From: Pedobacter heparinus DSM 2366 | Lineage (GTDB): Bacteria > Bacteroidota > Bacteroidia > Sphingobacteriales > Sphingobacteriaceae | Reading direction: 5' to 3' | DNA: 64,000 bases | Assembly (NCBI RefSeq): GCF_000023825.1 | Contig: NC_013061.1 | Location: 3,410,001-3,474,000 of the forward strand | In this document: in pieces, positions 34,745 to 44,211 of the stretch | Layout of the letters: each line of letters begins with the position of its first letter | How positions within the stretch are numbered: position 1 is the first letter of the stretch | The notes under the pieces: model-generated | Database searches by the model: none | What the model saw: the letters and a program-made list of their open reading frames with translations, nothing else | What the model was told of the DNA's origin: nothing | Translations under genes and position numbers: made by a program

Positions 34745-36316
34745 TTATTTTGCACGTTTTCCTTTGGGCGCTGCTTTTATTTTTTCCAATAAGGCGCTTA
34801 GTTCTTTTACTTTTTCAGGATACCGGCTATACAAATTTGTCTCTTCTTTAATGTCTGTATCCAGGTTGTACAATTGCCCGGCAGCTTGCCCTTCAGGGGC
34901 CTTAACTATTGAGGGTACCGAAAACCCTCCGGAACCCAAACCGGTAATCAATTTCCAGGGCCCTTTCCGGATATCATAAAACCCTTTGGAAGAAATATTG
35001 ACAATGGCCGGCTGTTCTGCAATCCCGGCAGCTTTACCAAGCAATACCGGTAAAATGGAGTAGCTATCTTCCGTTTCAAACTGGACAGCATGGTTGCCAG
35101 TTAAATCGGCACAGGTGGCCATCAGGTTGGCAAGGGTGGTTGTTACATTACTAATGGTCCCTGCTTTTACTTTACCGGGGTAACGCACAATAAAAGGAAC
35201 CCTGTGGCCACCTTCATAAGCATCGCCTTTCATTCCCCTGAATGGCCCCGCAGCATGGTGGCCATATTGCTGCACAAAATCATCCCGCCAGTAAGGCCCG
35301 TTGTCGCTGGTAAACACCACTAAGGTATTTTTTGATAAGCCCAGGCTGTCCAATACCTGCAATATTTTACCTACTGCAGCATCAACTTCCTGTAAGTAAT
35401 CACCATATTCCCCTGCCTGCGATTTACCCCGGTATTCGGCGGTAGGCATCCATGGGGTATGTGGTGCCGGCATAGGGAAATACAGGAAGAAAGGATTTTT
35501 TGTTGCAGCCTCTTTTTTAATAAAATCGGTGGCCTTATTGGTAAAGGCCGGCAATACACCGTAAAAATCAAATGAGGGACTTTTTAAGCCGGCCCTCCAG
35601 AAGGGGCCGGTATAGCCGCTGGCCAATTTATTACCTGGTGTATAGCCCGTAAGCGGCTCTGTTAGCTGATCATTCTCCAGATAGGCATATGGCGGCATGT
35701 CCAGAGAGGCAGGCAGCACATAGGAGTAATCAAAACCTTGTGTACGCGGGCCACGAACGGGTGCTCTTCCAAAATCTATCTGATCCGGATTCATTTCATC
35801 GGTAATGCCGTACAGCCTGTCTTTGTTAAAAGCGGGATTAATAGAATCTTTGAATGCTTCTTTTGGCATCCAATCCAATCCTAAATGCCATTTCCCAATT
35901 ACCGCTGTGCGATAGGAGCTTGTTTTCAACAAACCGGCTACCGTTGGCAGGCCTTCTTCTATCAATGTTCTGCTATACCCTCTCAATACACCTACCGGAA
36001 GCCTGCTGCGCCAGGGGTAGCGACCGGTCAGAATAGAATAGCGCGAAGGCGTGCATACAGATGATGTGGTATGCGCATCTGTAAAGCGCATGCCCTGCTC
36101 GGCCAGTTTATCAATGTGGGGTGTATTTACTTTTGCACCTGCATTGTAAATTTTAATATCGCCATAGCCCAGATCATCAGCCAGAATATATACAATATTG
36201 GGCAGCTTCTTTTGTTGCTGGGCCTGCAATTTTGTTTTGCTGAGCAAAACCAGGCAAACTGAAAAAGCAAATGCGGTTACCCAGGTACTATGCTTCAAAT
36301 AGGTTATTTTTTTCAT
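34745..36316 (-). CDS. Secreted type I sulfatase
   Basis: 523 residues with a signal peptide. The sulfatase core is complete: metal-binding Asp pair in ILADDLGYGD (about residues 47-48), the maturation motif SSVCTPSRYSILTGR with C88 as the residue converted to formylglycine, GKWHLG, and VFTSDNGP. As a Cys-type sulfatase it needs a maturase encoded outside the window. The overall look (family S1) suits endo- or exo-acting carbohydrate sulfatases. It implies that the target glycan is sulfated. Confidence 0.9.
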   Translation of the reverse strand: MKKITYLKHSTWVTAFAFSVCLVLLSKTKLQAQQQKKLPNIVYILADDLGYGDIKIYNAGAKVNTPHIDKLAEQGMRFTDAHTTSSVCTPSRYSILTGRYPWRSRLPVGVLRGYSRTLIEEGLPTVAGLLKTSSYRTAVIGKWHLGLDWMPKEAFKDSINPAFNKDRLYGITDEMNPDQIDFGRAPVRGPRTQGFDYSYVLPASLDMPPYAYLENDQLTEPLTGYTPGNKLASGYTGPFWRAGLKSPSFDFYGVLPAFTNKATDFIKKEAATKNPFFLYFPMPAPHTPWMPTAEYRGKSQAGEYGDYLQEVDAAVGKILQVLDSLGLSKNTLVVFTSDNGPYWRDDFVQQYGHHAAGPFRGMKGDAYEGGHRVPFIVRYPGKVKAGTISNVTTTLANLMATCADLTGNHAVQFETEDSYSILPVLLGKAAGIAEQPAIVNISSKGFYDIRKGPWKLITGLGSGGFSVPSIVKAPEGQAAGQLYNLDTDIKEETNLYSRYPEKVKELSALLEKIKAAPKGKRAK

Positions 36317-36329
36317 ATTCGGGATCTAT

Positions 36330-38717
36330 TTATTGTACGGTAGACATAGATGGAGGCGCCATTTTTAAATTACTGCCCCATAATTTATTGGGCTGTGCGC
36401 CCATTTGCAAAATCAACTGACCGCCCTTTACCAGGGTTTCATGTAAAAACCAGGGCTGATCTAAAGGTTTCCCATTGAGGCTGGCCCACTGGATGTATAC
36501 ATTTTTAGCACTGTTATTTTTAGTGCTGATCACAAATTGTTTTCCGCTGTAATATTTCTGGTTCAGCTGGATGGTAACCTTGTCAAAGATGGGACTGGTA
36601 ATTTCGTAAAAAGGCTTTTCCGAAGTCCCGCCGTTTGTAGAGAACAAGCCGATTTTCATGAGCACAGCCAATGATCCCATCAGGCCCTGGTCCTCATCCC
36701 CACTGTACCCTTTTTGCGGCGAAATACCACTGTAAACAGAATCGATCAATTGCCTTGTCCAGTATTGGGTAAGCCATGGTTTACCGGCATAGTTAAACAG
36801 AAAAGGTGTTTGCATACAGGGCTGGTTGCCGTAGTTAATGTAAACCCTTCTGTTCAGTTCCTGGTCTTTAGGGTTTTCAGATTTACCCGAAACAAAACCA
36901 TGCGTTCTTGCTTTGGTAAACGACTCATTTAATTTGCCGGTAAAAGCATCAGGTCCACCCATCAATCCGATCAGTCCCTTTACATCCTGTGGTACAAACC
37001 AGGAATATTGTGCCGCATTGCCCTCCACAAACCCATGCTCATATTTTAAAATATCAACAGGCTGGTTCCAGTTGCCCGTCCTGTCTTTTGTCCACATCCA
37101 GCCAATCTCTTTATTGAAAACATTTTTATAATTCAGGGCCCTTTTGCTAAACAAAAGAAAGTCATCGGTTTTACCCAAAGTTTTGGCCATTTGCGAAAGG
37201 GCATAATCCTGATAGGCATACTCAAGCGTTTGTGCAGTGCCGTCCTGGTGATAGCCATACTTAATGCTGCTCAGCGGATACGGAACATAGCCCAGGCCTA
37301 TATAATCTTCAATTCCGCCGCCTTTAAACGTGTTGTGCTCATAACCGGCCTTGCTCATCATTCCGCCAGGAAAATGGTCTTTCCGCATCCCTTCATAAGC
37401 TTTATTTACGTCAAAACCACGGATACCTTTCATGTAAGCACTTACAATAAATGGAGTCATTGTGGCCCCGGTCATCACATAAGTATAATTACCGCCCGAA
37501 GGGCCACGTGGAATTAAGCCGCCATTTTTATACATCTCTAAAAAAGAATTGATAAACGACTCCGTTACCTCCGGGTATACGAGGTGCCACAGGGTATTGA
37601 GCGACCATTGTGCACCCCAGAAAGAATCTGAATTGTAGGAATTGAACAGTGGTTTGCCCTTGGCATCCAATGGCATTTGCCTGGTTACAGGTTTTGCCCC
37701 GGTATTGTCGATATAGGTGCCACTTACATCACTTACGATACGTCTGCCTTGTAAGGCATGCCAAAGGTCGGTATAAAAACGTCTTTGGGCTGTCAGTGTG
37801 CCGCCTTCTACTTCAATACGGCCAAGCCAGGCATTCCAGTCATTGGCAGATTCCTTTACGATGCGATCAAAATCCCAATGCGGCAATTCAGTCTGCAAAT
37901 TTCGTTTCGCTTCTGCTGTACTTACATATGAAATGGCCACTTTCATTTTACGGACTTCATTTTCTGCAGTTTTAAAGCGGAGAAAAACGCCTGTATGCTC
38001 ACCTTCAACCCGCTCTGTGAAGGAGAGGATCTTACCATTTTGCCAGCCATTAAAACTTTCGAAATCCTTGTCAAATTCGGCTATAAAAAATATGGTGATC
38101 GGTTTAGGCCTCCGTACCGTTGCAGCCATGGTTACAGCACCTTCAATGGAATGTGCACTTGTTCTTTTAACACTTGCCGATTGCGTACCGGATGAGCCGA
38201 GTACGGTTGTAAAATCAAATAAAATACTGGCAGACGGGGATTTTGGAAAACGATACCGGTGAAAACCAACCCTTGTGGTAGAAGTGAGCTCAGCCGTAAT
38301 GCCATAATCTTTCAATACCACTTTATGATAGCCCGGTTTGGCTACCTCTTGCTGGTGCGAATAGGAAGAGCCATAAGCAGAAGGCCCCAGATGTCCCTTA
38401 AATTCGCCGGTAGTAGGCAATACAGGTATGCCCGATAGTTCCCAGCAGTGGATATGGCTAAAACATTTAATGGTATCCTCGTCATAACGGTAGCCAGAGT
38501 TCCAGGTACCATCCAGTTCCATATCCGGGCTCAGGTTAACCATACCAAAAGGCCTTGATGCAGAGCTGAAATAAAAAAATCTCGAATGGGAAGCATCTAC
38601 CATGGGTTCAACCAGCGCTGTCTTTTCCAACGCAGGCCGGCTGGTATTTTGCGCGAAAACGCAGGCACTGGTTACCCATAAAATGCTTAAGGGTAAAAGG
38701 CATTTTTTTATACACAT
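36330..38717 (-). CDS. GH92 alpha-mannosidase family protein
   Basis: 795 residues with a short signal peptide (cleaved near VFAQN). GH92 hallmarks: DASHSRFFYFSSASRPFGMV at the N-terminus, TWNSGYRYDEDTIKCFSHIH, SDSFWGAQWSLNTLWHLVYP and GYSGDEDQGLMGS, which carries the catalytic acids. The family removes alpha-mannose with a calcium-dependent inverting mechanism; some members act on other sugars. It is the first enzyme gene after susD, separated by a 103-base gap that holds an attenuator hairpin. Confidence 0.85.
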   Translation of the reverse strand: MCIKKCLLPLSILWVTSACVFAQNTSRPALEKTALVEPMVDASHSRFFYFSSASRPFGMVNLSPDMELDGTWNSGYRYDEDTIKCFSHIHCWELSGIPVLPTTGEFKGHLGPSAYGSSYSHQQEVAKPGYHKVVLKDYGITAELTSTTRVGFHRYRFPKSPSASILFDFTTVLGSSGTQSASVKRTSAHSIEGAVTMAATVRRPKPITIFFIAEFDKDFESFNGWQNGKILSFTERVEGEHTGVFLRFKTAENEVRKMKVAISYVSTAEAKRNLQTELPHWDFDRIVKESANDWNAWLGRIEVEGGTLTAQRRFYTDLWHALQGRRIVSDVSGTYIDNTGAKPVTRQMPLDAKGKPLFNSYNSDSFWGAQWSLNTLWHLVYPEVTESFINSFLEMYKNGGLIPRGPSGGNYTYVMTGATMTPFIVSAYMKGIRGFDVNKAYEGMRKDHFPGGMMSKAGYEHNTFKGGGIEDYIGLGYVPYPLSSIKYGYHQDGTAQTLEYAYQDYALSQMAKTLGKTDDFLLFSKRALNYKNVFNKEIGWMWTKDRTGNWNQPVDILKYEHGFVEGNAAQYSWFVPQDVKGLIGLMGGPDAFTGKLNESFTKARTHGFVSGKSENPKDQELNRRVYINYGNQPCMQTPFLFNYAGKPWLTQYWTRQLIDSVYSGISPQKGYSGDEDQGLMGSLAVLMKIGLFSTNGGTSEKPFYEITSPIFDKVTIQLNQKYYSGKQFVISTKNNSAKNVYIQWASLNGKPLDQPWFLHETLVKGGQLILQMGAQPNKLWGSNLKMAPPSMSTVQ

Positions 38718-38756
38718 AATAATATTGTCAATTTTTAGGATTCAATAGCATGGTAT

Positions 38757-38806
38757 AAAAAGGATTTATCCACATCAACGTGAACAATGCGAATAAATCC
38801 CTTTTT
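38757..38806 (-). terminator. Attenuator-like hairpin between susD and the enzyme genes
   Basis: On the minus strand a stem of about 13 bases (arms at 38757-38769 and 38793-38806, with one bulged base) is followed by a run of T. Its place just after susD is where many PULs reduce read-through, giving more transporter than enzyme mRNA. Confidence 0.65.
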
Positions 38807-38820
38807 ACAACATGTTTATC

Positions 38821-40695
38821 TTAATAACCCAGATTCTGAGACATCGCCGGGAACGACAGATCAATCTCACTTTGGGGGATTGGCCGCAAATAATGCGTGT
38901 CCTTGATCGTATTGCTCTTTATCGCCCATGGATTGTATTTCAACACCCGCTCAATCAATTTTCCTGTTCTTTTTAAATCGAACCAGCGGTCATATTCGCC
39001 AAGCAATTCACGGGCCCTTTCATCCAGAATAAGGTCGATGGAGATATTGGCCGGTGTAGCCCGGTAAGAAACGGTTTCCAGAGATCTGATATCGCCAGGG
39101 AATTTAGCGCATTTTGGATCCGCAGCAACTTTAGCACCCAGGGCCCGGTTAAGCACTTTATTATAATACACATCGGCAGTACCCAACTGACCGCCTGTAG
39201 CGCCTTTAACAATTGCCTCTGCAGCAATTAAATAAGCTTCGGCAGAGCGGAAAATAGATTCATTGAAAGTTCCGTATGCATCGCCATAAGGAATATTTGG
39301 CTGCCAGAACTTCCACATAATGGGTTCTCCCGACGGAAAACCACTTGCAGCCACACCATTTACAATATTATAGCCCCCTCCCCATTCGCTTCCGTTAATC
39401 ACCGAATAGTTTCGGGTGCCACCAACATCTACACCTCTGTCTTTAAGTGCAGTTGCAGGATTATTCCATGGACGGTAGTACACCACCGTGTCACCACTTT
39501 TAATATTGATCTTAAGGTTGGGATCTAACAAGGGTAATGGCTTAAACCCTGTAACAGCCAGTAAGGCATAACCTACTTCTAAAAAATTATGGTCGTAACG
39601 GCTGTCATTTTGAGGGTCATAAAACCTGTAAGTAGCCGCTGCCAGCGGGTAAATAGGCTGTGAGCGGTTGTAATCACTTGTTCTGCCTTTAGTACCAGGA
39701 AAACTTTCAGCCGTACCACCAAAAACAGAATGCAGGTTATTACCTCCGGCAGCATCTACAGCAAAAGCCGGATCGGTTTTATTGGTCAGCACATCAGGGT
39801 TATACTGTACCGAAAAAACAATCTCCGCGTTTTTATCATTCTGGGCACCGGTGTATTGGGCAAGTGGGTTTTTGGACCGCACCGGAAACAAATCTTTATA
39901 ATTTGCCGCCAGTGGATAGGCCGCAATGATCTTGTCGGCATATTGCAGTGCCGACGTAAAATCGGCATTGGAACCGCCAAGTGTATTTTTAAAATTCCAG
40001 CCACGGGTTAAATATACGCGGGCCAGCAGGAACTGCGCAGCGCCTTTTGTGATGCGTCCGTAATTGGATGCCACCGGAGGAAGCTTTGATTCTGCATCCA
40101 GCAGATCAGCCAGAATCTGTTTATATACCTCTGCCGAAGCGATCCTTGTTGCTACTTTACTTGCACTTTGTGTTTCTGTTAAGGGCATCGGTACATCGCC
40201 CCATTGCTGCACCAGGTAAAAGAGCACCAGGGCCCTTAAAAATTTAGCTTCGGATACACGGGTACTTTTTAAGGTCTCATTCATGCCTGTAACGCCATCT
40301 GCCCTGCTGATTGCCGTATTTACCCGGCCAAGTTCTGTGTACAACAGCGTCCACAGCACCCTGAAATCATCCAGAGAAGAATTCAGGCCTGCGTCGTACT
40401 GGTTTAACGAGCCTGCATTGGGCGTTGTAGTTGCAAATTTCGGGTCATTGTAAGCACCCGGACTAAAAAGGTCAGTGCCCAGTAAAACCAGGCTCCGGGT
40501 TTGATGGATATTCCGCAGCAAAGGGTAGCATGACCTCACCAGGTCCTCAAAGCCCGCTTCTGTTTTGTAATAAACATCTGTTGTGAGTGTAGAAACCGGC
40601 GTTTCATCGAGAAAAGAGTTTTTACATCCAGGTGCAACCAGCAACATTAATGAAATGGCCAGTATGGTATATTTTGTAGTGAATCTTGATTTCAT
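38821..40695 (-). CDS. SusD/RagB family glycan-binding lipoprotein
   Basis: A lipoprotein signal with the lipobox VAPGC (cysteine near residue 24) is followed by the SusD N-terminal motif FLDETPVSTLTTDVYY, TPR-like helices (ARVYLTRGWNFKN) and the C-terminal RELLGEYDRWFDLKRTG and YLRPIPQSEIDL blocks of RagB/SusD. It is the surface glycan-binding lid of the SusC channel and lies 15 bases after susC. Its ligand is presumably the locus substrate. Confidence 0.95.
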   Translation of the reverse strand: MKSRFTTKYTILAISLMLLVAPGCKNSFLDETPVSTLTTDVYYKTEAGFEDLVRSCYPLLRNIHQTRSLVLLGTDLFSPGAYNDPKFATTTPNAGSLNQYDAGLNSSLDDFRVLWTLLYTELGRVNTAISRADGVTGMNETLKSTRVSEAKFLRALVLFYLVQQWGDVPMPLTETQSASKVATRIASAEVYKQILADLLDAESKLPPVASNYGRITKGAAQFLLARVYLTRGWNFKNTLGGSNADFTSALQYADKIIAAYPLAANYKDLFPVRSKNPLAQYTGAQNDKNAEIVFSVQYNPDVLTNKTDPAFAVDAAGGNNLHSVFGGTAESFPGTKGRTSDYNRSQPIYPLAAATYRFYDPQNDSRYDHNFLEVGYALLAVTGFKPLPLLDPNLKINIKSGDTVVYYRPWNNPATALKDRGVDVGGTRNYSVINGSEWGGGYNIVNGVAASGFPSGEPIMWKFWQPNIPYGDAYGTFNESIFRSAEAYLIAAEAIVKGATGGQLGTADVYYNKVLNRALGAKVAADPKCAKFPGDIRSLETVSYRATPANISIDLILDERARELLGEYDRWFDLKRTGKLIERVLKYNPWAIKSNTIKDTHYLRPIPQSEIDLSFPAMSQNLGY

Positions 40696-40710
40696 TGTAG
40701 TCGATTTAAG

Positions 40711-43700
40711 TTAGAAACTGATGTTTACACCCAACGAATAAATTGCCGATGGTACATCGTCCTGGTAAATAGCCGAATTAAATTCAGGATCAAAGCCGGT
40801 ATACTTTGTAAAAATAAAAGGATTGGAAACCTGGGCATAGAACCTGGCATTGGCAATTTTATATTTACTCAGAAAATTCCTGGGCAAAGTATAACCTGCT
40901 GTGATGTCAGATATCCTTAAAAAACTTGCGTCCTGGTAGTTGATCGCACTTCTATATGGATTGGCTACATAAGGTGAAAAATAAGTATTGGAAGGATTGT
41001 CTTTGGTCCAGTAATCTAAAGAAGCCAGTGAATTGTAGCGGGTACCCAGTTCACCAAATGTTCCTGACAGGGTTGAATTGCTGTATTGTCCGCCATTCCT
41101 GTAATAAAGGAAGAAAGAAAGATCGAATTTCTTGTAATTGAAACGGTTGGTAACTCCCAGCAGCCAGTTTGGCAACTGCGTACCCAGTACTACCCGGTCA
41201 TCAATATCACCGGAAGAAGAAATCTTATTGTCCTTGTTCTGATCAACCACACGCACAGAACCAGGTAGCTGCCCGTAAACTTTTGCCTGGTCCACATCGG
41301 CAAGCTGCCAGATGCCGGCAAACTGGTAATCAAAATTGGCACGGATGGGATAACCCACAAACAGTTTGTTTCCTTTATCAAAAGTCTGGCCTCCGCCATA
41401 CAATTCCAGCAGCTTGTTGTTGTTTTTGGTAAAAGAAAACGTACTGTTCCATCCAAAATCAGGCTTCATGATGTTCTGGGTATTTAAAGTGATCTCTACC
41501 CCCTTATTCTGGATTTTACCCACATTGGCAATTACCTCGGTAAACCCGGTTACAGTTGGCATTTTTTGATTCAGGATCAGATCCACTGTTTTTCTGTTGT
41601 AAATTTCAATCGCTGCAGTAATGCGGTTGTTGAAAAATCCCGCATCAATACCAATATTTAACTCTTTACTTCTTTCCCATTTCAAGCTCTTGTTACCAAG
41701 GTTGGCAGGTGCAAAGCCCATCGCTGCTGCACCATCAAAATCGTAACCTGTATTTAACAGGAGCGCCTGCGTACTGTATGGGTTTACCGTAGCATTACCT
41801 ACCTCGCCATAGCTGCCCCTGAGTTTCAGGTTAGAGAATATATTGAGTTCTTTAATGAACTGTTCTTCGCTCATTCTCCAGGCCAGGGCAACAGATGGGA
41901 AAAATGCCCATTTATTGCCTGCTGCAAGTTGAGAAGCACCATCTGAACGGCCGGTAACTGTCAGTAAATATTTGTCATCGTATCCATAATTGATCCTGCC
42001 CATGAAAGAAAGGAGTGAGCGCTCTATCAGGTTACTGCTCCTTGCAGTAATCGTACCGGTATTTAAAGCATACCAGTAAGAAGTATAAGGCAGGTCTTTT
42101 ACAGCAATACTGGTGGTCTCATCCCGCTGATAATAGGCACTATACAGACCCGTAAAACCTATGGAATGTTTTCCAATATCCTTTTTGTAACTGAGGATAT
42201 TGTCGAAAGTATAATTTGCCATCCCCTTGGTATCCAGCTGGGTCCTTGGCAAACTCCCGATCTGAGATTTCGACCAGGTACCACGCCAGTCCCCTATTTT
42301 AGCATTGCTGTAAGAAGCCGAAAGAGAACTCCTGAAAGACAAACCTTTAAGCAGCGACACTTCAACATAAGCATTGCCCAGGGCGGTAAGCGTCATTGTT
42401 TTAAGCAAAGATGTTTTGGGATCAATATCGGCAAGCGGGTTGGGTACCTGTTTATCATTGATACCCATCCATATGGCCAGTCCATCCACATTGATATCCG
42501 CGTTCTGGCTTGGATTGGTCAGGTCTGCATAATAAGGTGTCCCGGTAGGGCGTGCCCTGTATGCGCCCCTTAATGATTCCTGTGAGCCCCAGTTCTGATC
42601 GCTATAGGTTACATAAGAAGTGAATCCGGCCTTCACATGCTCACCCAGTTTACTGTCCAGGCCGGCATTTAAATTGTAACGTTTATAACCGGTATATTTA
42701 ACATTACCCTGTTCATTTAAATAACCTCCCGAAAACCTGTAGGTAGTTTTATCCGTACCTCCGGACAAGCTCAGGTTATGACTGGTCTGAATGCCATTAT
42801 GGGTAATCAGATCGGCCCAGTCGGTGGTTCTTCCTGCATCAATATTTGCGGTTTCGGCAATCGTAAAAACCGTTCCCGTAAGTCCTGCTGCAACCATATC
42901 TGTATAGGCAAGCTTATAAAATTGCGGTGTGGTCATCATTTCAGGCCCGTGAGCCATCTTTTTCATGCCCACATAGGCATCATAACTTAACTTCAGTTCA
43001 CCAGATACGCCTTTCTTTGTGGTCACGATAACCACTCCATTTGCACCCCTTGCACCGTAGATAGAGGTGGAAGAGGCATCTTTAAGGATATCCATAGATT
43101 GGATATCATTGGGGTTAAGGGTATTTAAGTCTCCGCCCATCAGTCCATCAATCACGATCAGGGGCTGGGTAGAATTATTGATCGTATTTTCACCCCTGAT
43201 GGTAATGTTATAGGGCGCACCCGGCCGGTTACTCGCTTTGGTTACCGTAGCGCCCGCAACTGTTCCCTGAATAGCTTTAGCAGCCAGCACCGGGTTAGAC
43301 CTCACAATGTCTTTTGACTGGAGCGAAGAAAGTGCTCCGGTAAGGTCTCGCTTTTTAACTTCACCATAGCCAACCACCACAATTTCATTCATCTCAATAT
43401 TTGCTACACTAAGCGAAACACTCATACTGCCCTGCCCATCATAAACTACTTCCTTATTGGTATAGCCAATAAAACTAAAAACCAGCACATCCCCTTTTTT
43501 AGCTACCAGCTGAAATTTCCCGTCCGTATCCGTAACAGCTTTGCCGGTATTGTTTTTCACTTTAATGCTCACACCAGGCATAGGCATGTTCTTTTCATCA
43601 ACTACCCTTCCGGTAACCCGGTCAAATACGGCTGGGGTTGACACGCTTAAATCAGCCTGTTTCAATACGATGACCTGGTCTACTATCGTATAAGTCAGCG

Positions 43701-44013
43701 ATTTATCTTCAAGTAATTGTTCCAGTGCCTGCTCCAGGGGAACATTTTTCAGAAAGACGGTGAGCTTTATCCGCGGATTGATCAGTTTATTGTCGTAAAA
43801 GAATTTGTAGCCGCTTTGCTTTTCAATAGACTTCACTATAGATGAAAAGGCCGCATTCTTTTCATTAAGGTTTATCCGTTGGGAAAACACCTTTGCAGAT
43901 AAATGCAGACAGGTAATGGTTATTAAAATTACGGTTAGTTTCATAACCCTGATGGTTTGGCTCAGGGGCAAAATCCACAACGGTGGGATTTTACCACATT
44001 GGTTTAATTTCAT
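40711..44013 (-). CDS. SusC/RagA TonB-dependent transporter with STN domain
   Basis: 1100 residues. A long N-terminus with signal peptide (AKVFSQ) precedes an STN signalling domain (about 50-115; YKFFYDNKL, PLEQALEQLL), a carboxypeptidase-like regulatory domain (about 130-210; GRVVDEKNMPMPGVSIKVKN), a plug with the SusC signature GARGANGVVIVTTKKG, and a 22-strand barrel ending YSLGVNISF. STN domains contact FecR-type anti-sigma factors, and FecR is the next gene upstream, so this transporter is both importer and sensor. Confidence 0.95.
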   Translation of the reverse strand: MKLNQCGKIPPLWILPLSQTIRVMKLTVILITITCLHLSAKVFSQRINLNEKNAAFSSIVKSIEKQSGYKFFYDNKLINPRIKLTVFLKNVPLEQALEQLLEDKSLTYTIVDQVIVLKQADLSVSTPAVFDRVTGRVVDEKNMPMPGVSIKVKNNTGKAVTDTDGKFQLVAKKGDVLVFSFIGYTNKEVVYDGQGSMSVSLSVANIEMNEIVVVGYGEVKKRDLTGALSSLQSKDIVRSNPVLAAKAIQGTVAGATVTKASNRPGAPYNITIRGENTINNSTQPLIVIDGLMGGDLNTLNPNDIQSMDILKDASSTSIYGARGANGVVIVTTKKGVSGELKLSYDAYVGMKKMAHGPEMMTTPQFYKLAYTDMVAAGLTGTVFTIAETANIDAGRTTDWADLITHNGIQTSHNLSLSGGTDKTTYRFSGGYLNEQGNVKYTGYKRYNLNAGLDSKLGEHVKAGFTSYVTYSDQNWGSQESLRGAYRARPTGTPYYADLTNPSQNADINVDGLAIWMGINDKQVPNPLADIDPKTSLLKTMTLTALGNAYVEVSLLKGLSFRSSLSASYSNAKIGDWRGTWSKSQIGSLPRTQLDTKGMANYTFDNILSYKKDIGKHSIGFTGLYSAYYQRDETTSIAVKDLPYTSYWYALNTGTITARSSNLIERSLLSFMGRINYGYDDKYLLTVTGRSDGASQLAAGNKWAFFPSVALAWRMSEEQFIKELNIFSNLKLRGSYGEVGNATVNPYSTQALLLNTGYDFDGAAAMGFAPANLGNKSLKWERSKELNIGIDAGFFNNRITAAIEIYNRKTVDLILNQKMPTVTGFTEVIANVGKIQNKGVEITLNTQNIMKPDFGWNSTFSFTKNNNKLLELYGGGQTFDKGNKLFVGYPIRANFDYQFAGIWQLADVDQAKVYGQLPGSVRVVDQNKDNKISSSGDIDDRVVLGTQLPNWLLGVTNRFNYKKFDLSFFLYYRNGGQYSNSTLSGTFGELGTRYNSLASLDYWTKDNPSNTYFSPYVANPYRSAINYQDASFLRISDITAGYTLPRNFLSKYKIANARFYAQVSNPFIFTKYTGFDPEFNSAIYQDDVPSAIYSLGVNISF

Positions 44014-44080
44014 ACTTTTGTACGGTTAGGTTAATGGTTTGATTTCTGTCAATAAGAATTTTAAGGTTAGCCTGACTTTT

Positions 44081-44108
44081 CCAGGTCCCGACGGCAATCG
44101 GGATCTGG
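44081..44108. repeat. Inverted repeat between fecR and susC
   Basis: Arms CCAGGTCCCGA (44081-44091) and TCGGGATCTGG (44098-44108) form an 11-bp stem with one G-U pair. It lies in the 198-base gap upstream of susC. On the minus strand it is not followed by a T run, so it is a processing or regulatory hairpin rather than a standard terminator. Confidence 0.55.
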
Positions 44109-44211
44109 TTTTATCTTTTCATTCCTATTGTAAGGAACTAGGGTAATCTTCGAAGGGTTCGTGTAGCTATTTTTCCATATGCATGAATTGGTTTATATTT
44201 GGTTATATTGG

